Positions 48,036-60,188 of a stretch of 64,000 nucleotides of DNA are shown here, piece after piece. Position 1 is the stretch's first letter; the number at the start of each line of letters is the position of its first letter. Source of the DNA: Dryas octopetala (Eukaryota; Streptophyta; Magnoliopsida; Rosales; Rosaceae). Made by a program: the position numbers and the translations under genes. The notes under the pieces are model-generated. The model had not been told where the DNA came from. It was given only the letters and a program-made list of their open reading frames with translations, and ran no database searches. The DNA is taken from NCBI GenBank assembly GCA_963921425.1, contig OY992836.1, positions 689,501-753,500 on the forward strand, in the 5' to 3' direction.

Positions 48036-51000
48036 TGTAACGACCCGACCCAAATTTCCACTAGAAATTTTAAATTTTTTTTATTTAATTATGGTTTTAA
48101 GAGGTTTTAAAGGATGTTAAATTGTATTTTAAAGATTTTGCGATTTATTTGAAAAACAAATAATAAAAAAAATAAAAAAAAAATAAAAAGGGTTTTGATT
48201 TAAATTTTTATTTTTGGGGCTTGACCTAAAGTTGACTTTTAAAATAAATGGGCTTTCGATTTTGAACTAGGGTCCGTTGGATAGGTTTCGAGCCCACGAG
48301 TTCATAGACACGTAGCACGCATCATTTCGAGTTACGGTTTGAGAGATATGAACGTTTGAAGCGAGAGGCAATTTCGTAAAATTGACAACTTGGGTTTTAA
48401 AAATTCAAAATCAGATTTTTTAAGAGGATCTCTCTCTCTCTCTCTCTAGAATTTTCTACTCACTCTCTCTCCCTTTATTTCTCTTTCCCCGCACTCTCTC
48501 TCCCTGCCTTCCTCTCCCCCGCACCCTCTCCCCTGCGCCATTACCCAGCCACCACCCCCACTCACCATCGCCGGCCACCTTGCCGGCCTCTGGCTCCCAC
48601 GAGCTTCCCCCCAGGCACCGACCACCCCCCAGCCTACTCTCTCTCCTCATTCTCTCTCTCCTCGAGTTCTCTCTCTCCTCCCTCTTCTTTGCGCGCAGTC
48701 ACTAACCACCAGCATCGATCACCTCCCGCCGACCCCAACCACCAGCGACCTTCCCCCTCTGGCCGGACGTCACCTTCCAGTCGTCCTCCTCGCCGAGCTC
48801 TCCCCCCTGCAAGCGAAAACTCGCCAGAAAAACCACCTCGCGCCGCCCCTTCACTTCGTCGGTTCCGACCATCTTCGGCCTCAATTCAACGTGTTTTCAG
48901 GTGGGTTTTTCTCCACTCTTGATAGGCCTTCCTTCCCCTAGACTTATGTTGATTTATTTCAGTAATTAGGAAATTGAAAATCTGAGATTTTTAGCCATTT
49001 CAGATTTCTTTGGGTTTTCGAATTTAAAGGTTGTTCTTGTGGTTAATTTGGACTAATTTCTTCCCTAGGAAACCCTATTGATGATTAAGTTTGAGAAATT
49101 AAATGGGTTCTATTGAAGTCTATTGTTTTGGGCTAAATTAGTCTATTGTTTTCGTCCCTCATTGTCATTATTGGAAATTAGATTTGTTTTTTTTTGAGCG
49201 ATTTCTAAGTTGGTTACTGATTTGGAGCAGGTGGAAGTCTTCTGAATTTGAGGAAAACCTCAATTTGGATTGTATTCAGATACTTTTCTGTATTGAATTG
49301 ATTCACAGACGAGTCCTGGTCGAGGTATTGCGCGCATAAAGTTTAATTGGATATATTTGGTGGATTAAATGTTTGGGTGTAGTTGGATTTTGAGCCGGGA
49401 AAGAATTAGAAGAGATTTGGGTAATCAGACCTTAAGAAAAATAATAAATCATCTTTGAAAAAAAAATAGAAGGGTTGAGCGGAACGTTTAGGCTACACAC
49501 GTACACTGTAATCGTCGTTGAGCCGAGCCTAATTTCATATTTCATTTCTTTAACTGTAGGCGACAACCCTGAAATCCGAGACGACGCAACAAAGGATGGA
49601 AGCTAGGGCTAGCTCTATGAGTGGACTCTTATTTCTTTAAATGATTTATGAAATTCGTTATCTATTTTTGATATGTAAATTTTTAGTTGAGAAATTGAAG
49701 TTTAAAATAGACTTTTGGTTTTTCTAAGAGTTTATGGAAACATCACCAATTAATTTATATTTAACGTTTTGAAGTTGATTTTGGGATTTGATTAATGGTA
49801 TTAAATTTTGGATTACAAATGCTACCGCAAATAAATTTCTTCTTGTTGGATGTTGAAACTAGTTTCTTATTTTAACACGTATGGGTTATTTCATATTTTA
49901 GTATATCGACGAAAGATTTGATTTGTTTTATGTCTTTAAATGTGATCTATTCAGGATTGTTTTACTAGTTGTGTTTATGCATTTGTTTTGAGGATTTAAA
50001 GTTTTGGAAATGCTATAAAAATGTTCTTTATTGGTGGAAAAAAAAAAAAAAAAAAAAAAGACATTATGTTTGGTTATGGGAAAAATAGTTTTAAATCGCC
50101 TTTCAGTAACCTCCAGGTTATTAGATTGAATAGGTCTTTGGGACCCATTGCGGCACACACATAGGCTTTGGGCCGTGTGTCATGATGCTTAACCCTTTGG
50201 GGGTTGGCTCTGCGTGCACGTAAGACAGAATTTGTGGCTCTGCATGCGTACGACGGATTCTTGGCTCTGCGCGTGTATGACAGATTCTATGGATAACTGA
50301 CTGGTGTGTGTTTTCAGTTGTTAAGTATTTTAAGTGATGAGTTTAAGTACGACGATTTCAGTTTGAGAATTTATTATTTTCAAAGATTGATTTTCAGTTA
50401 ATTGATTTGTGTAAAAGATTTACATATTGATGAGTTTCTTTTTGCTACTGCATGACTCCTTTTAAGATTTTCATCCATTTATTATTCTACGAGTTTTTCT
50501 TATGCATTGGGCATTCTGAGGATTTGAAATAGTTTTTTGTTCATATGTTTTCCCCATACTCTAAGCATGATTGTGGTTTACAAGTAGATTTTGAAATAGA
50601 CTTGTGAAATTGATTTTTAAAACTGGAGGATTTCAAAGAGTGACGCGAGGTTTTAGAGGAGTTTTGATTTTAAAGGAATTTGGAAGGATGAATAATTGAA
50701 ATACTTGGTTTTTATATTTTGTCCACTCACTGGGAGTTTTTCTCACATTTTGCTTTTGACGTTTTTCCCCCAGGTAGTAGCGATCACCGAGGTCGGACCG
50801 TACCACGTCGAGGCATTCGAGTTTCTCATATCCAGCTTATTAGTAAAATAGGATCAAGGTTTTCCCTTGAAATAAATAAAATGAGATATGATTGTATAGT
50901 TGATTAGATATGCTCTTATTAGATTTGTATTACTTGTTGTGGGCCTGAGACTTTATTTTTTTTTGTGGTAGAGGTGGTTGATGTTTTAGAAGTATTTTTA

Positions 51001-51134
51001 ACAGGTTTTGAAATTTCTGGGTTAGTCCATTTTCAAGGGAGGTTCTGCCAAATTTTCGGTAGGATTTTCCTTGATTTTGGATTCCCGCAGGACCTATCTG
51101 GGTTTCAGGGTGGAATCCGGGGGTGGTCCTGTCA
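48036..51134 (+). mobile_element. Solo LTR, family L1, nested in the previous LTR
   Basis: Runs from tgtaacgacccgac to gtggtcctgtca with a perfect 5-bp duplication GATCG (48031-48035 and 51135-51139). At 3.1 kb it has the full L1 plan, although its repeat array has decayed to short tctgcgtgcacgta units (50200-50290). A ccccag site lies at 50773. Confidence 0.92.
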
Positions 51135-51636
51135 GATCGACGGCCAATTATAGCCGGAAACACTGGAATCGGCGGTGGAACTTGGATTTTCCACTCCCAA
51201 ACCTCGGACATTGTAGACGACATGTCCACCTTGTTATTTCTTTTAGCTTTAGTATAGAACTGGCTGTATTAGTAGCTTCGATAACCGCATTTGGACCCTA
51301 CGAATGAATTATTTTTATTTGTTGAGTCTGAGACTCCCTATTGTTTACGGTAGAGGTGATTGTTGAATTTTAGAAGTGTTATTTACAGGTTTATAAACTT
51401 TTGGGTTAGTCCAATTTCAGGGGAGGTTCTGCCGAATTTTTGGTAGGATTTTTCCTTGATTTGGATACCACAGGACCTCTCTAGGTTTCTGGGCAAAATC
51501 GGGGGACGGTCCTGTCACACACGTCCAATAGACTCTCGAACGGGTCTAAGGTGTATTCAAGTTGAATGTATGAAGTTATCCACTAATAACTTCGCATGAC
51601 TAGTTCAATATATATCTACATAAATATATCTATATA

Positions 51637-52038
51637 CAAGCCCATTCAAGTGTGAGATCCCACATTTAAGCTTATTTGTGGGATGGGGCGAATGGGCCCA
51701 CTCCATGTAGTTTTTCAACAATATGAACTGTCTATTTTTTAGATCCCAATTCATAGATCATCCTTGCAAAAAATTAGTCAAATTGGAAATTAGTTGTCTA
51801 TATAACTTTGATCAAACAAATAAACGGTTTTATCAAAAATATTTGGTTCATCTATTTGTTTGATCAAAGTTAGATAAACAAATGATTTTCGATTTGGCTA
51901 ATTTTTTGTAAGGATGATCTTTGAATAGAAACTTAAAGAATAAACAGTTTGGATCGTTGAAATATTATATGAAGTAAGCTGTATTAGGGATCCCGCAAAT
52001 AAAATTATTTATGAGATCCCATACTTGAAAGGGCATGT
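51637..52038. mobile_element. Foldback MITE, probably Mutator-like
   Basis: The left end caagcccattcaag and the complemented right end catgccctttcaag match at 12 of 14 bases, and imperfect inverted similarity continues inward through most of the 402 bp (for example gatcatccttgcaaaaaatt against its complement near 51900). A perfect 10-bp direct repeat TATCTATATA flanks it (51627-51636 and 52039-52048), the size made by Mutator-like elements. It has no gene. The right flank runs into a TA microsatellite, so part of the duplication could be chance. Confidence 0.65.
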
Positions 52039-52039
52039 A

Positions 52040-52079
<40 letters not shown>
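52039..52079. repeat. (TA)n microsatellite
   Basis: About 35 bases of uninterrupted TA repeat follow tatc next to the foldback element. Confidence 0.9.
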
Positions 52080-52082
<3 letters not shown>

Positions 52083-52457
52083 CATCTAAATACATTTAAT
52101 AAGTAAAATAAAATAAACTAAATTTAATAGTTAATTTAAATTTAATAATAGAAAATTAGGATTAAATACCAAATCTCAATAATTTTTTGGTATAGCATGA
52201 AGACCACATAATATTTCAATTGAACTACTAAATTTAAATGTAGTTTTTTAGATTAGGTCACAAATATGTTGGCCCCTTTGATTTGAGTCTTTTCCATTTG
52301 ACATTTTTATCCTTTGGCCCACATATGATGAGTGTTAGTTAAAATTTATAAGGTTTTGACAAAATTGCTCTTGAGGCTTTTATATTATCTTGAAAATTTG
52401 CTAATGTAGTCTTAACTTCACATTTAGTTGTGACTGTACGACACTCAGAACTTCAAA
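52080..52457. other. AT-rich host sequence left of the LINE
   Basis: No gene seen. Phrases such as actactaaattt and ttttagattaggt recur in inverted orientation right of the LINE (about 57960-58060), hinting at an older inverted-repeat element. Confidence 0.4.
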
Positions 52458-52695
52458 TTTTTTTTTTTTTTGGTCGAAAGAAGATTCATAAGCCACAAAG
52501 GCATAAAAAGGGGAACACAACAGGAGAGACAAGAGGGGGGATGGAACCCAGCCCTCAGGCCACGCAAAAGAAAAAGAAACAGACAAGAGCTCCAGTTAAA
52601 AGAAGCAGCGAAAGAAAGAAAAAAAAAAAAACAAAGGCCAAGGAACAAACAGGCTAAGAAAACACCAAAAGAGGAACCAGCAAACAGAGCTTCTA

Positions 52696-55600
52696 ATTTG
52701 GAGGGCCAGGGAGTCCATCACGATCAAGAATAGACACTAGGGAGGTTGGAGGTCGATTGACCCAATTTTCCATGCACAACCTCCGCTTGGCTAGCCGGGC
52801 AGCGTGATCTGCAGCACTGTTGGCTTCTCTTTTAATCCAATCCCATCTGACAATGAGAAAAGAATCACACAGAGGAAAGAAGTTGGTTAGAAAAGGAGAA
52901 ATCTTCCAATTGCAATTCTCCAAACCACCATTAAGGTTATCAATCAACTCTTTGGAGTCAGTCTCCAAGTGGACATGCTGAAAGTGGAGAGAATGAGCTA
53001 GTTTTAGACCCTCAAGAGCAGCACAAGCTTCAGCCTCAATAGGAGAATTTAGGAGTCTATGGTGGGCCAAGCCCGCAATAAAGGAACCGGTGTGATCTCT
53101 GATTATCACTCCCAAGCCAGCCATGCAAGATGCACAGTCCCAAGCACCATCAACGTTGATTTTAACAAAAGGAAGAGATGGTGGTGACCATAGTCTTGGA
53201 AGAGGAGGAAAGGGATTACTGGCGCTAGAAACAATATCACATCTAGAGGCCTGAGCCACTTGGTATTCAGCTACTGCCCAGTTTGTTTTCAAAATAACCT
53301 GAGAAGGGCATGGAGAAAGACCCTTGTAGATGGCATTACAACGTTCCTTCCAAATGTTCCAGCATAAGAAACTAGTATAAGTCATGAAATTGTTGAATAA
53401 AGATTGATCCGTTCCAATAACAGCAGGGATGCTATTTATCCATTTATCCATAGAAGTAATAAGCTCTCTTTGGGGTCTATAGCCCAGACAACTCCCATGC
53501 CAGACTCTCTCAGTCCAATTGCACAAAAGAAGAGAGTGCTCAATTGATTCCTCATGTTCGCCACATAGGACACAAACCGGGGAAGTCACAACCTTTCTTT
53601 TGAATAAATTTAAAAGAGTGGGAATAGAAGAGGTGACAATTCCCGCGATCTCCAGATAAAATTGATGACCTTTGGGGGGCCCTCTATCTTCCAAATTAAC
53701 TTCCATACATCTGGGTCAATTGAGTGAGATGAGGTAGGTCTAGAGAGGACTTTTTGGCAAGCTGCGTGGTCGATGAGCCAAAAGTAACCAGAGCGAACAG
53801 TAAACTTCCCAGACTTAGTAGCTGGCCAAACCAACCTATCCTCACAGTTCAGGTTCCCAATAGGCAACAAGAGAATGCTCTTTGCATCATGCTCAGAAAT
53901 GAAAGGCAGAATGGGAGCTAAATCCCAAGTACGCGAGTGTTGATCAATCAGAAGATTCACACCAAACCTCGTGAAATTGCTTGTTGTGTCCGTTGGCTTA
54001 AGGATGCCATCTGGAGTGTGGATGAGCCATCTGTCCTTCCAAACTGAATCTTACCCCCATTCCTAACTTGCCAGCGAGCCCTATTCTCAATTAAATCTCT
54101 CCCGGCTAGAATACTACTCCAAGCCCACGAAGCACGGGCCCCTTTCTTTGCACTTAAAAGGTCACAATAATGGAAGTATCGGGCTTTTAGAATCCAAACC
54201 CACAAAGCATCTGGATTTTTGATAATCCGCCAGCATTGTTTTGCCAAAAGGCCTTGTTAAAGCTTACCAAATCCTGAAACCCCATGCCTCCATTTCTCTT
54301 AGCCCTACAAAGCATACTCAATTTTGCCCACTTCGTCACTGTTACCCCACCAGAAATTAGCAAGCAGGGAGTTAATTTCCTTGCACAAAGTGACTGGAAG
54401 AAGGAAACAAGACATGGGATAAGTAGGGATAGCCAGCGCCACTGCCTTTATGACAGTTTCTCTACCAGCCTATGAAAGGCAATTTTGCTTCCAACTGCTA
54501 AGTTTTTTGAGAATTCGGTCCTTAATGTAAGAGAGAGCTTTTCTTTTCCAGCTGCCCCAAATAGTTGGAAGCCCCAGATAAATTCCAGGGTCTGAACATT
54601 TAGGGATATTAAAGAGAGCACCAATTGAGTCTTGAACATCCATAGGGGTATTCGGTGAGAAGAACATATTGGATTTGTTGAAATTAACTACTTGGCCTGA
54701 TGCAGTACAATACTCATCAATGATCCGGTGGAGAGTAGTGCAGTTTGCAGTGTTAGCTCTAAGAAAGAAGAGTGAATCGTCGGCAAAGAATAAATGAGTC
54801 AATCCTGGGCAGTACTTGCTCAACTTTATGCCATGGAGATTCCCAAGAAGATTAGCCGCAATTATGTTTCTAGAAAGGACCTCACTCACAATTATGAATA
54901 AGTATGGCGACAGAGGGTCTCCTTTTCTTAGCCCCCGTGAAGGTTTAAAATAGCCTCCAGCCTTGCCATTGATCAAAACAGAGAAAGAGATAGATTTTAC
55001 ACAATTCATGACCAGCATGGTCCAACTTCTATCAAAGCCCATTTTTATAAGAGTGGCCTCCAAAAAATCCCACTCGATCCTATCATATGCCTTATTCATG
55101 TCCAACTTGAGCCCCAACTCAAAAACCTTGGTGAATTTTTTCAGCCGGAGGTAATGGAAAGCTTCATGGGCAATGAGGATGTTGTCCTGTATTTGTCTAC
55201 CGGGAACGAAAGCAGTCTGGTGCTGGGAGATCAAACGTGGCAAGTGGTGCTTTAATCTGTTAGCCAGTAGCTTTGAAAGAATCTTGTATGAATTATTGCA
55301 TAGGCTGATGGGCCTATACTGACTAACCGAAGTGGGATTTGGGATCTTGGGAATGAGAGCAATATGCGTCATGTTCATCGAAAGTAAGGAAGCTTCCCTC
55401 TTGTAAAATTGAGCAGCTGCCGCATTTATTGTCCCATGAACAATTTCCCAATACCTATTGTAGAAAAGGCCGGGAAAACCATCTGGCCCTGGCGCCTTCA
55501 AAGATCCCAACTGCTTAACAGCTAACTTAACTTCCTCCACAGAGAACGGAGTTGTGAGCTGTTGATTCATACTAGCAGTCACTAATGCAGGAATACAATT

Positions 55601-56821
55601 TAGAGTTGAGCCCCAGTTTCTCCTACCCGCTGTTTTAAAAAGATCTCCAAAATAGTTCTCAAATTCTCGTCTGATATTCTGCTCTTCAGTTGCCCAAACA
55701 TCATTTCCAATTTCCAACTTCTGAATACAATTAGAATTCCTTCTTTGGATGGTCGAGAGATGAAAAAACTTTGTATTTGCGTCCCCATCAAGAAGCCAAT
55801 TAATCCTGGATCTTTGTTTCCAGAATTTTTCCTCCATTGACCACAGAGTACCCAGTTCCATTTTTAATTCTTTTTCTCGTTCCAAGCTCAAAAGCTCACT
55901 GGGTTGGCCCTGTAGAGAGTTTAGTTCTGCAGTGAGAGCATCAATTCTCCTGCGGTTGTTGGGGAAATTTGTTCTGCTCCATAAAGTAAGCCTCTTCCTG
56001 CACTCTGATAGGTTCCGTCTCCATTCTGCAAAAGCATTCTGCCCATTTCTGGAAGACCAACCATCCCGAATGATGGCTTCACATGAAGGGTCATCCACCC
56101 AGTATCCTTCAAATTTCAAAGATTTTTTACCCCGAGCTGGTTGGTTTCGAAAGTTAAAAATGAGCGGATAGTGATCAGATCCAAATCTGGGGCCATGGAG
56201 AATATGAGAGTCAGGCCACTTGATAAGCCATTCAGAATTAATAAGCCCCCTATCGATTCTTTCTTTTATCAATGTCCCATCCTCATGGTCATTATGCCAA
56301 GTAAACTTTTGGCCATTAAAACCCAAGTCAATGAGTTCGTTGTGGTCCATGAAGACACGAAGATAGCGAGATTGGCTCCAAGCCCAAGGTCGACCACCCT
56401 CTTTTTCATTGAAGGATAAGATTTCATTATAGTCTCCAATACAATCCAAGGGGCGCCATCATCAAACTTCATACAATTCATGTTTTGCCAGAAAAAGTCT
56501 TTATCACACCGATGAGGACGCTCTGAAAGACACACCTTCAGTCTTGTGAACAACAGAAGTATCAATAAGATTTTTGGTCGCCGAGATAATCGAGACTTCA
56601 AACTCAGGCTTCCACCATAATGCAAGCCCGCCAGAAAGACCAGTTGGGCTCACAGTGATACCCTTGTAAAAACCAAAACGCCTTCTAATAGCATGAACTC
56701 TGTAGTCTTGTTGTCTTGTCTCCATGAGGAAAACCATGGAGGGGGCATGGGAGCGGACCAACTCCCCTAGATGCTGAATTGTCAGGGATTACCCCAAACC
56801 CTGACAATTCCAGGCCATCAT
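52696..56821 (-). pseudogene. LINE ORF2: endonuclease, reverse transcriptase, RNase H
   Basis: Starts at MMAWNCQGLGNP (56821), the standard plant L1 ORF2 opening. The endonuclease shows VFLMETRQQDYRV, then GDYNEI and SDHYPLI. The reverse transcriptase shows LKAPGPDGFPGLFYNRYWEI, QYRPISLCN, GRQIQDNILIAHEAFHYLR, LDMNKAYDRIEWDFL, RKGDPLSPYLFI and the FADDSLFF catalytic motif. A zf-RVT region follows with CVLCGEHEESIEHSLLLC. The RNase H keeps its acidic residues in VDGAW, EAEACAALEGL, LETDSKEL and SAADHAARLA, and ends at a stop at 52693-52695. The span of about 1375 codons is normal for the family. At least four frame changes (near 56480, 54470, 53960 and 53650) and two stops near 56770-56800 disable it. 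Confidence 0.92.
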
Positions 56822-56829
56822 TGGGATGG

Positions 56830-57540
56830 TGGGGCTGATTGGGGCAAGCCACCACAGCCCTGGGGATGTGCATCCCCTTCTGTAAATGCATTTTGAGAAC
56901 GTTGACTACTTGCCAAATCATCGTTTTCTTCCAAGATCTCAACTCTGATTTCCTGGAAATTCCCTGAATCCTCAACTAAGTCATCAAGAAAAGCAGCACC
57001 ATAGGGCTTTGGAACATACCTGGCCCCTCCTCTACCTCGTCGACCCCTACCTCAACCTCTTCTTCCTCTGCCCCTACGTGACACAAGCACAGTTCTATAC
57101 TGTGGTGAATCTCCGTGATCCGACTGAACTTCTACTTCAATTAGCCTGGCTTTCAAATTTCTATCGGAGTCGTAATCATTTGCTGTCCGTTTTGTCAGAA
57201 TCTTTCCTCTCCCTGAATTGTTAGGGCTAGTAGGGTGGGAGACTATTGGAGCAAGGTTCAGTTTGTGGGAAAGTGAGTTCAGGGGTTTGTTCTTGTTATC
57301 CTGTAACAGAGGTTGAGGGTCGTGGATAGGTCCTTTCCCTTTTAAAGGGTCTCTAATTAACTCTGAGGATTCAGCCCCGAGGTGGGTGTTGGTGGACTTA
57401 TCATGTGGTAATGGGCCAAGTAGTGTTTCCTGACCCAAGATAGAAGGTAAATTATGTGGGCCTTTAAGAGGAGGTGGTATTGGGCTGAGGGCTAATTTTT
57501 TGGCCCATTCTCTATGTGTGAGAGCAAGTGAGACAGCTAT
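56830..57540 (-). pseudogene. LINE ORF1, C-terminal part
   Basis: A proline-, serine- and basic-rich tail (residues include GRGKILTKRTANDYDSDRNL and VSRRGRGRRG) lies directly upstream of ORF2, as ORF1 does in plant L1 elements. The N-terminal DUF4283 and zinc-knuckle parts are lost by 5' truncation. One stop lies near 57050. Confidence 0.65.
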
Positions 57541-57549
57541 ATTGTAGTC

Positions 57550-57680
57550 GTTGTGACTGAACGACAGTCACATCTAAGTTGTGAAACACTCACAACTTCA
57601 AATTTAGTTGTGACTGAACGACAGTCACATCTAAGTTGTGAGACAGTCACAGTTAAATTGTGACTTAATTGAATTTTTTT
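57550..57680. repeat. Short tandem repeat at the LINE insertion site
   Basis: A unit of about 57 bases containing gttgtgactgaacgacagtc and acatctaagttgtga occurs twice, with a partial third copy; related phrases occur at 52427-52457 and near 57780-57815. Each unit is itself partly palindromic. Confidence 0.7.
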
Positions 57681-58531
57681 TAGAGAAATTATATTACAAT
57701 ATAGTATAAATAGAGGTTAAAACAATACTTTTACTCAAAATAATATATAGTATAGTAGTGTGAGTTGTCTCTTTCAATTTACCAAGACAGTCATAGTTAA
57801 GTTGTGACTGGATAAATTTTTTATTTTAATACAATATAGTATATATTAATGTAATATTTGTGATGTAATATTTTTTTTTATTTTTTTATTGTAGTGGCAT
57901 GTAATGTAATATTTGTAAATTCTAAAACCTTTTACTTTATTAATTTGTTTGACTTTTCAACTAGTACCTAATCTAAAATGCTATTTAATTTTGATACCTA
58001 AACTAAAAAGTTATTGAAATTTAGTAGTTAAAATCAATGGACATATTTAATAATAAAACTAAATTTCAATTAAACAAAATTTTATAATTAATCTAAATTT
58101 AATAATTAAACTAATGAGAACAATGTTTACGAAATTTTAAAATTAGTCTATATTTTCTAATAAACCTAAATTTTATAATTAATTTTATATAAAAACATAC
58201 AAACTAACTAATAAATTTTATAATTAAAAAACATACAAACGAAGTAATAAATTTTAACAATTATGAAATATTAAACAATTTACCTCAAAACTCGTCAATT
58301 CCCCAAAACTTTGCAATTCCTCAATTCCTACAAAAAAAAATTTATCAAAATACAAAACATTAGAAAATTATTCAAAAATAGAAAAACCCACAATTTTAAA
58401 AAAAAAATAGAAAAACCCACAAAACAAAAATCAGAAAACCCACCAATTGCAATGGGGTGGGCTTGCTGTAGATGGGTTTTGGGGTGGGGATGGGATGGGA
58501 TGGGTTTTCTATGGTGGGTTCAAGTGGGGTG
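57681..58531. other. AT-rich intergenic sequence
   Basis: No gene seen. Very AT-rich to about 58440, then a short G-rich stretch with ggatgggatgggatgggttt. Part may form an inverted pair with 52080-52260. Confidence 0.4.
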
Positions 58532-60153
58532 TGACAGAACCGCCCCCGGATTCCACCCTGAAACCCAGAGAGGTCCTGTGGGATCCAAAATCAAGGAAAA
58601 TCTTACCGAAAATTCAAAAGAACTTCCCCTTAAAATGGACTAACCCAAAATTTATAAACCTGTAAAACACTTCTAGATTTCTTCAGCCATCTCTACCACA
58701 AGCAAAACGAGTCTCAAACTCACTCACAAAGCTAAAACCAAATAGTTCTTATTCACCAAAGCACATGATAATCATAGCATAACTAAACTCCATTTACAAA
58801 ATAAAAGTTAATTCTACAGGCAGGCAATATCCTGGCCATAAACACGCGTGGAGTAAAATCCAACACGTGCAGGAAATCCTGGTCGTACGTGCACGCAGAG
58901 CGGCCCCCAAAGGGCGAAGCATCCCGACACACAGCCCAAAGCCTATATGTGTGCCGTGATGGGTCCCAAAGACCTATCCAATCCGATAACCTGTAGGGTA
59001 CGGCAAGGGTGGTTTGAAAACCATTTTTCTATACACCAAATAATAGATCCTTTTTCCATCAAAAATAAATATCATGGTACTTTCCCAAAAGAAACTTTAA
59101 ATCCATAAGCCAACATACGAAATTCGAATCAAATTCAATATACAAAGATCAAAATAATACTTTTCAAAAAAACTGAAATATTAAATGAACCTTGTAAATA
59201 AAATGAGAAACCAAATTTCCTTTCCCAAAGCCCAACAACTCATTAAAACTAACATGTAAATATATGGTTTAAAAAAACTTATTTATGAACACATTTGAAA
59301 TTCGAAAACGATCGTCATTGATCAAATCCCAAATCAATTCAAAATATTATGCATAATAGAATTAATTTATAAGATGTGCAAACAATTCGGAAAACAAAAG
59401 TCCACTCACAGAGATAGCCTTAGCTTCGATCCTCCGCCGGATAGTCACGAGTCACAGCCGTGTCGCCTAGAATGAACAATCAAAGAAATAAAATTAGTTC
59501 CGACTCAAGACACTTAAATGTAAATGTGTGCTCAACTTAACGTCACACCTGACTCTCGTTCTAACTCGACAATTTACGACGTTCAAATTAAACTCACAAA
59601 CACCTCCTCAAATACCCCAAACCTTCTCGACTCTAACCAACATCACCCACTATCCAAACAATTTCCTAAACTTACGAGAAAATCCGCTCAAGACATAATT
59701 CGGTCGAATAGCTCGTTTTAGAGAAATTTGGTATCAATAAGGTCTCAATTTAGTCCCAAAACAACTTCGGTTTCTCCGATCACAATCAACATAGTCCATA
59801 TCAACAACTCACCCAACAATTGATATGCAACTCACCTAACAACACTTCAGTATACACCCAAAATGAAAACATTGCAAAATACTCAGATACCAATAATACC
59901 TTTCTCGCGTCCTATAACCACCGTGACACGGCTTAATGTAACGACCTGACCCAAAGTTGACTTTTAAAACTAATGGACTTTCATCTTTGACTTTGGGCAC
60001 GTTGGAAAGGTCTCGAGTTCACGAGTTCATAGACACGCGGCACGCGTCAATCGGAGCTATGGTTTGAAATATACGGGCTTTTGAAGCGAGTGGCAAACTT
60101 GTAATTTTTACAAGGGTGGGTTTTAAAACCCCAAAAGTCAGTTCTCTCTCCTC

Positions 60154-60188
<35 letters not shown>

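Larger units (their letters stand above)
47235..51517 (+). mobile_element. Solo LTR, short L1-like variant, split by another L1 LTR
   Basis: The outer parts 47235-48035 and 51140-51517 make about 1.2 kb: an L1-type start (tgtaacgacccgac), a (CT)n tract and GC-rich leader, and an L1-type end (gacggtcctgtca). The middle part with the tandem array and ggggatttca block is absent. The flanks are CGCGC (47230-47234) and CACAC (51518-51522), which match if both CpG sites of one copy have decayed. It is older than the LTR inside it. Confidence 0.75.
52458..57549 (-). mobile_element. L1-type LINE, 5'-truncated and decayed
   Basis: On the minus strand: the C-terminal part of ORF1, then ORF2 with endonuclease, reverse transcriptase, zinc-binding region and RNase H, a 3' untranslated region of about 0.2 kb, and a 14-base A tail (oligo-T at 52458-52471). 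Flanks share gttgtgactg(t/a)acgaca at 52427-52443 and 57550-57566, a possible target duplication, although the site is itself repetitive. The N-terminal half of ORF1 is missing, the usual 5' truncation. Frame changes and stops show it is inactive. Confidence 0.9.

Noticed and set aside
52430-52733. Lys-rich open frames on the plus strand
   Set aside because: They are complements of the LINE tail and 3' untranslated region.
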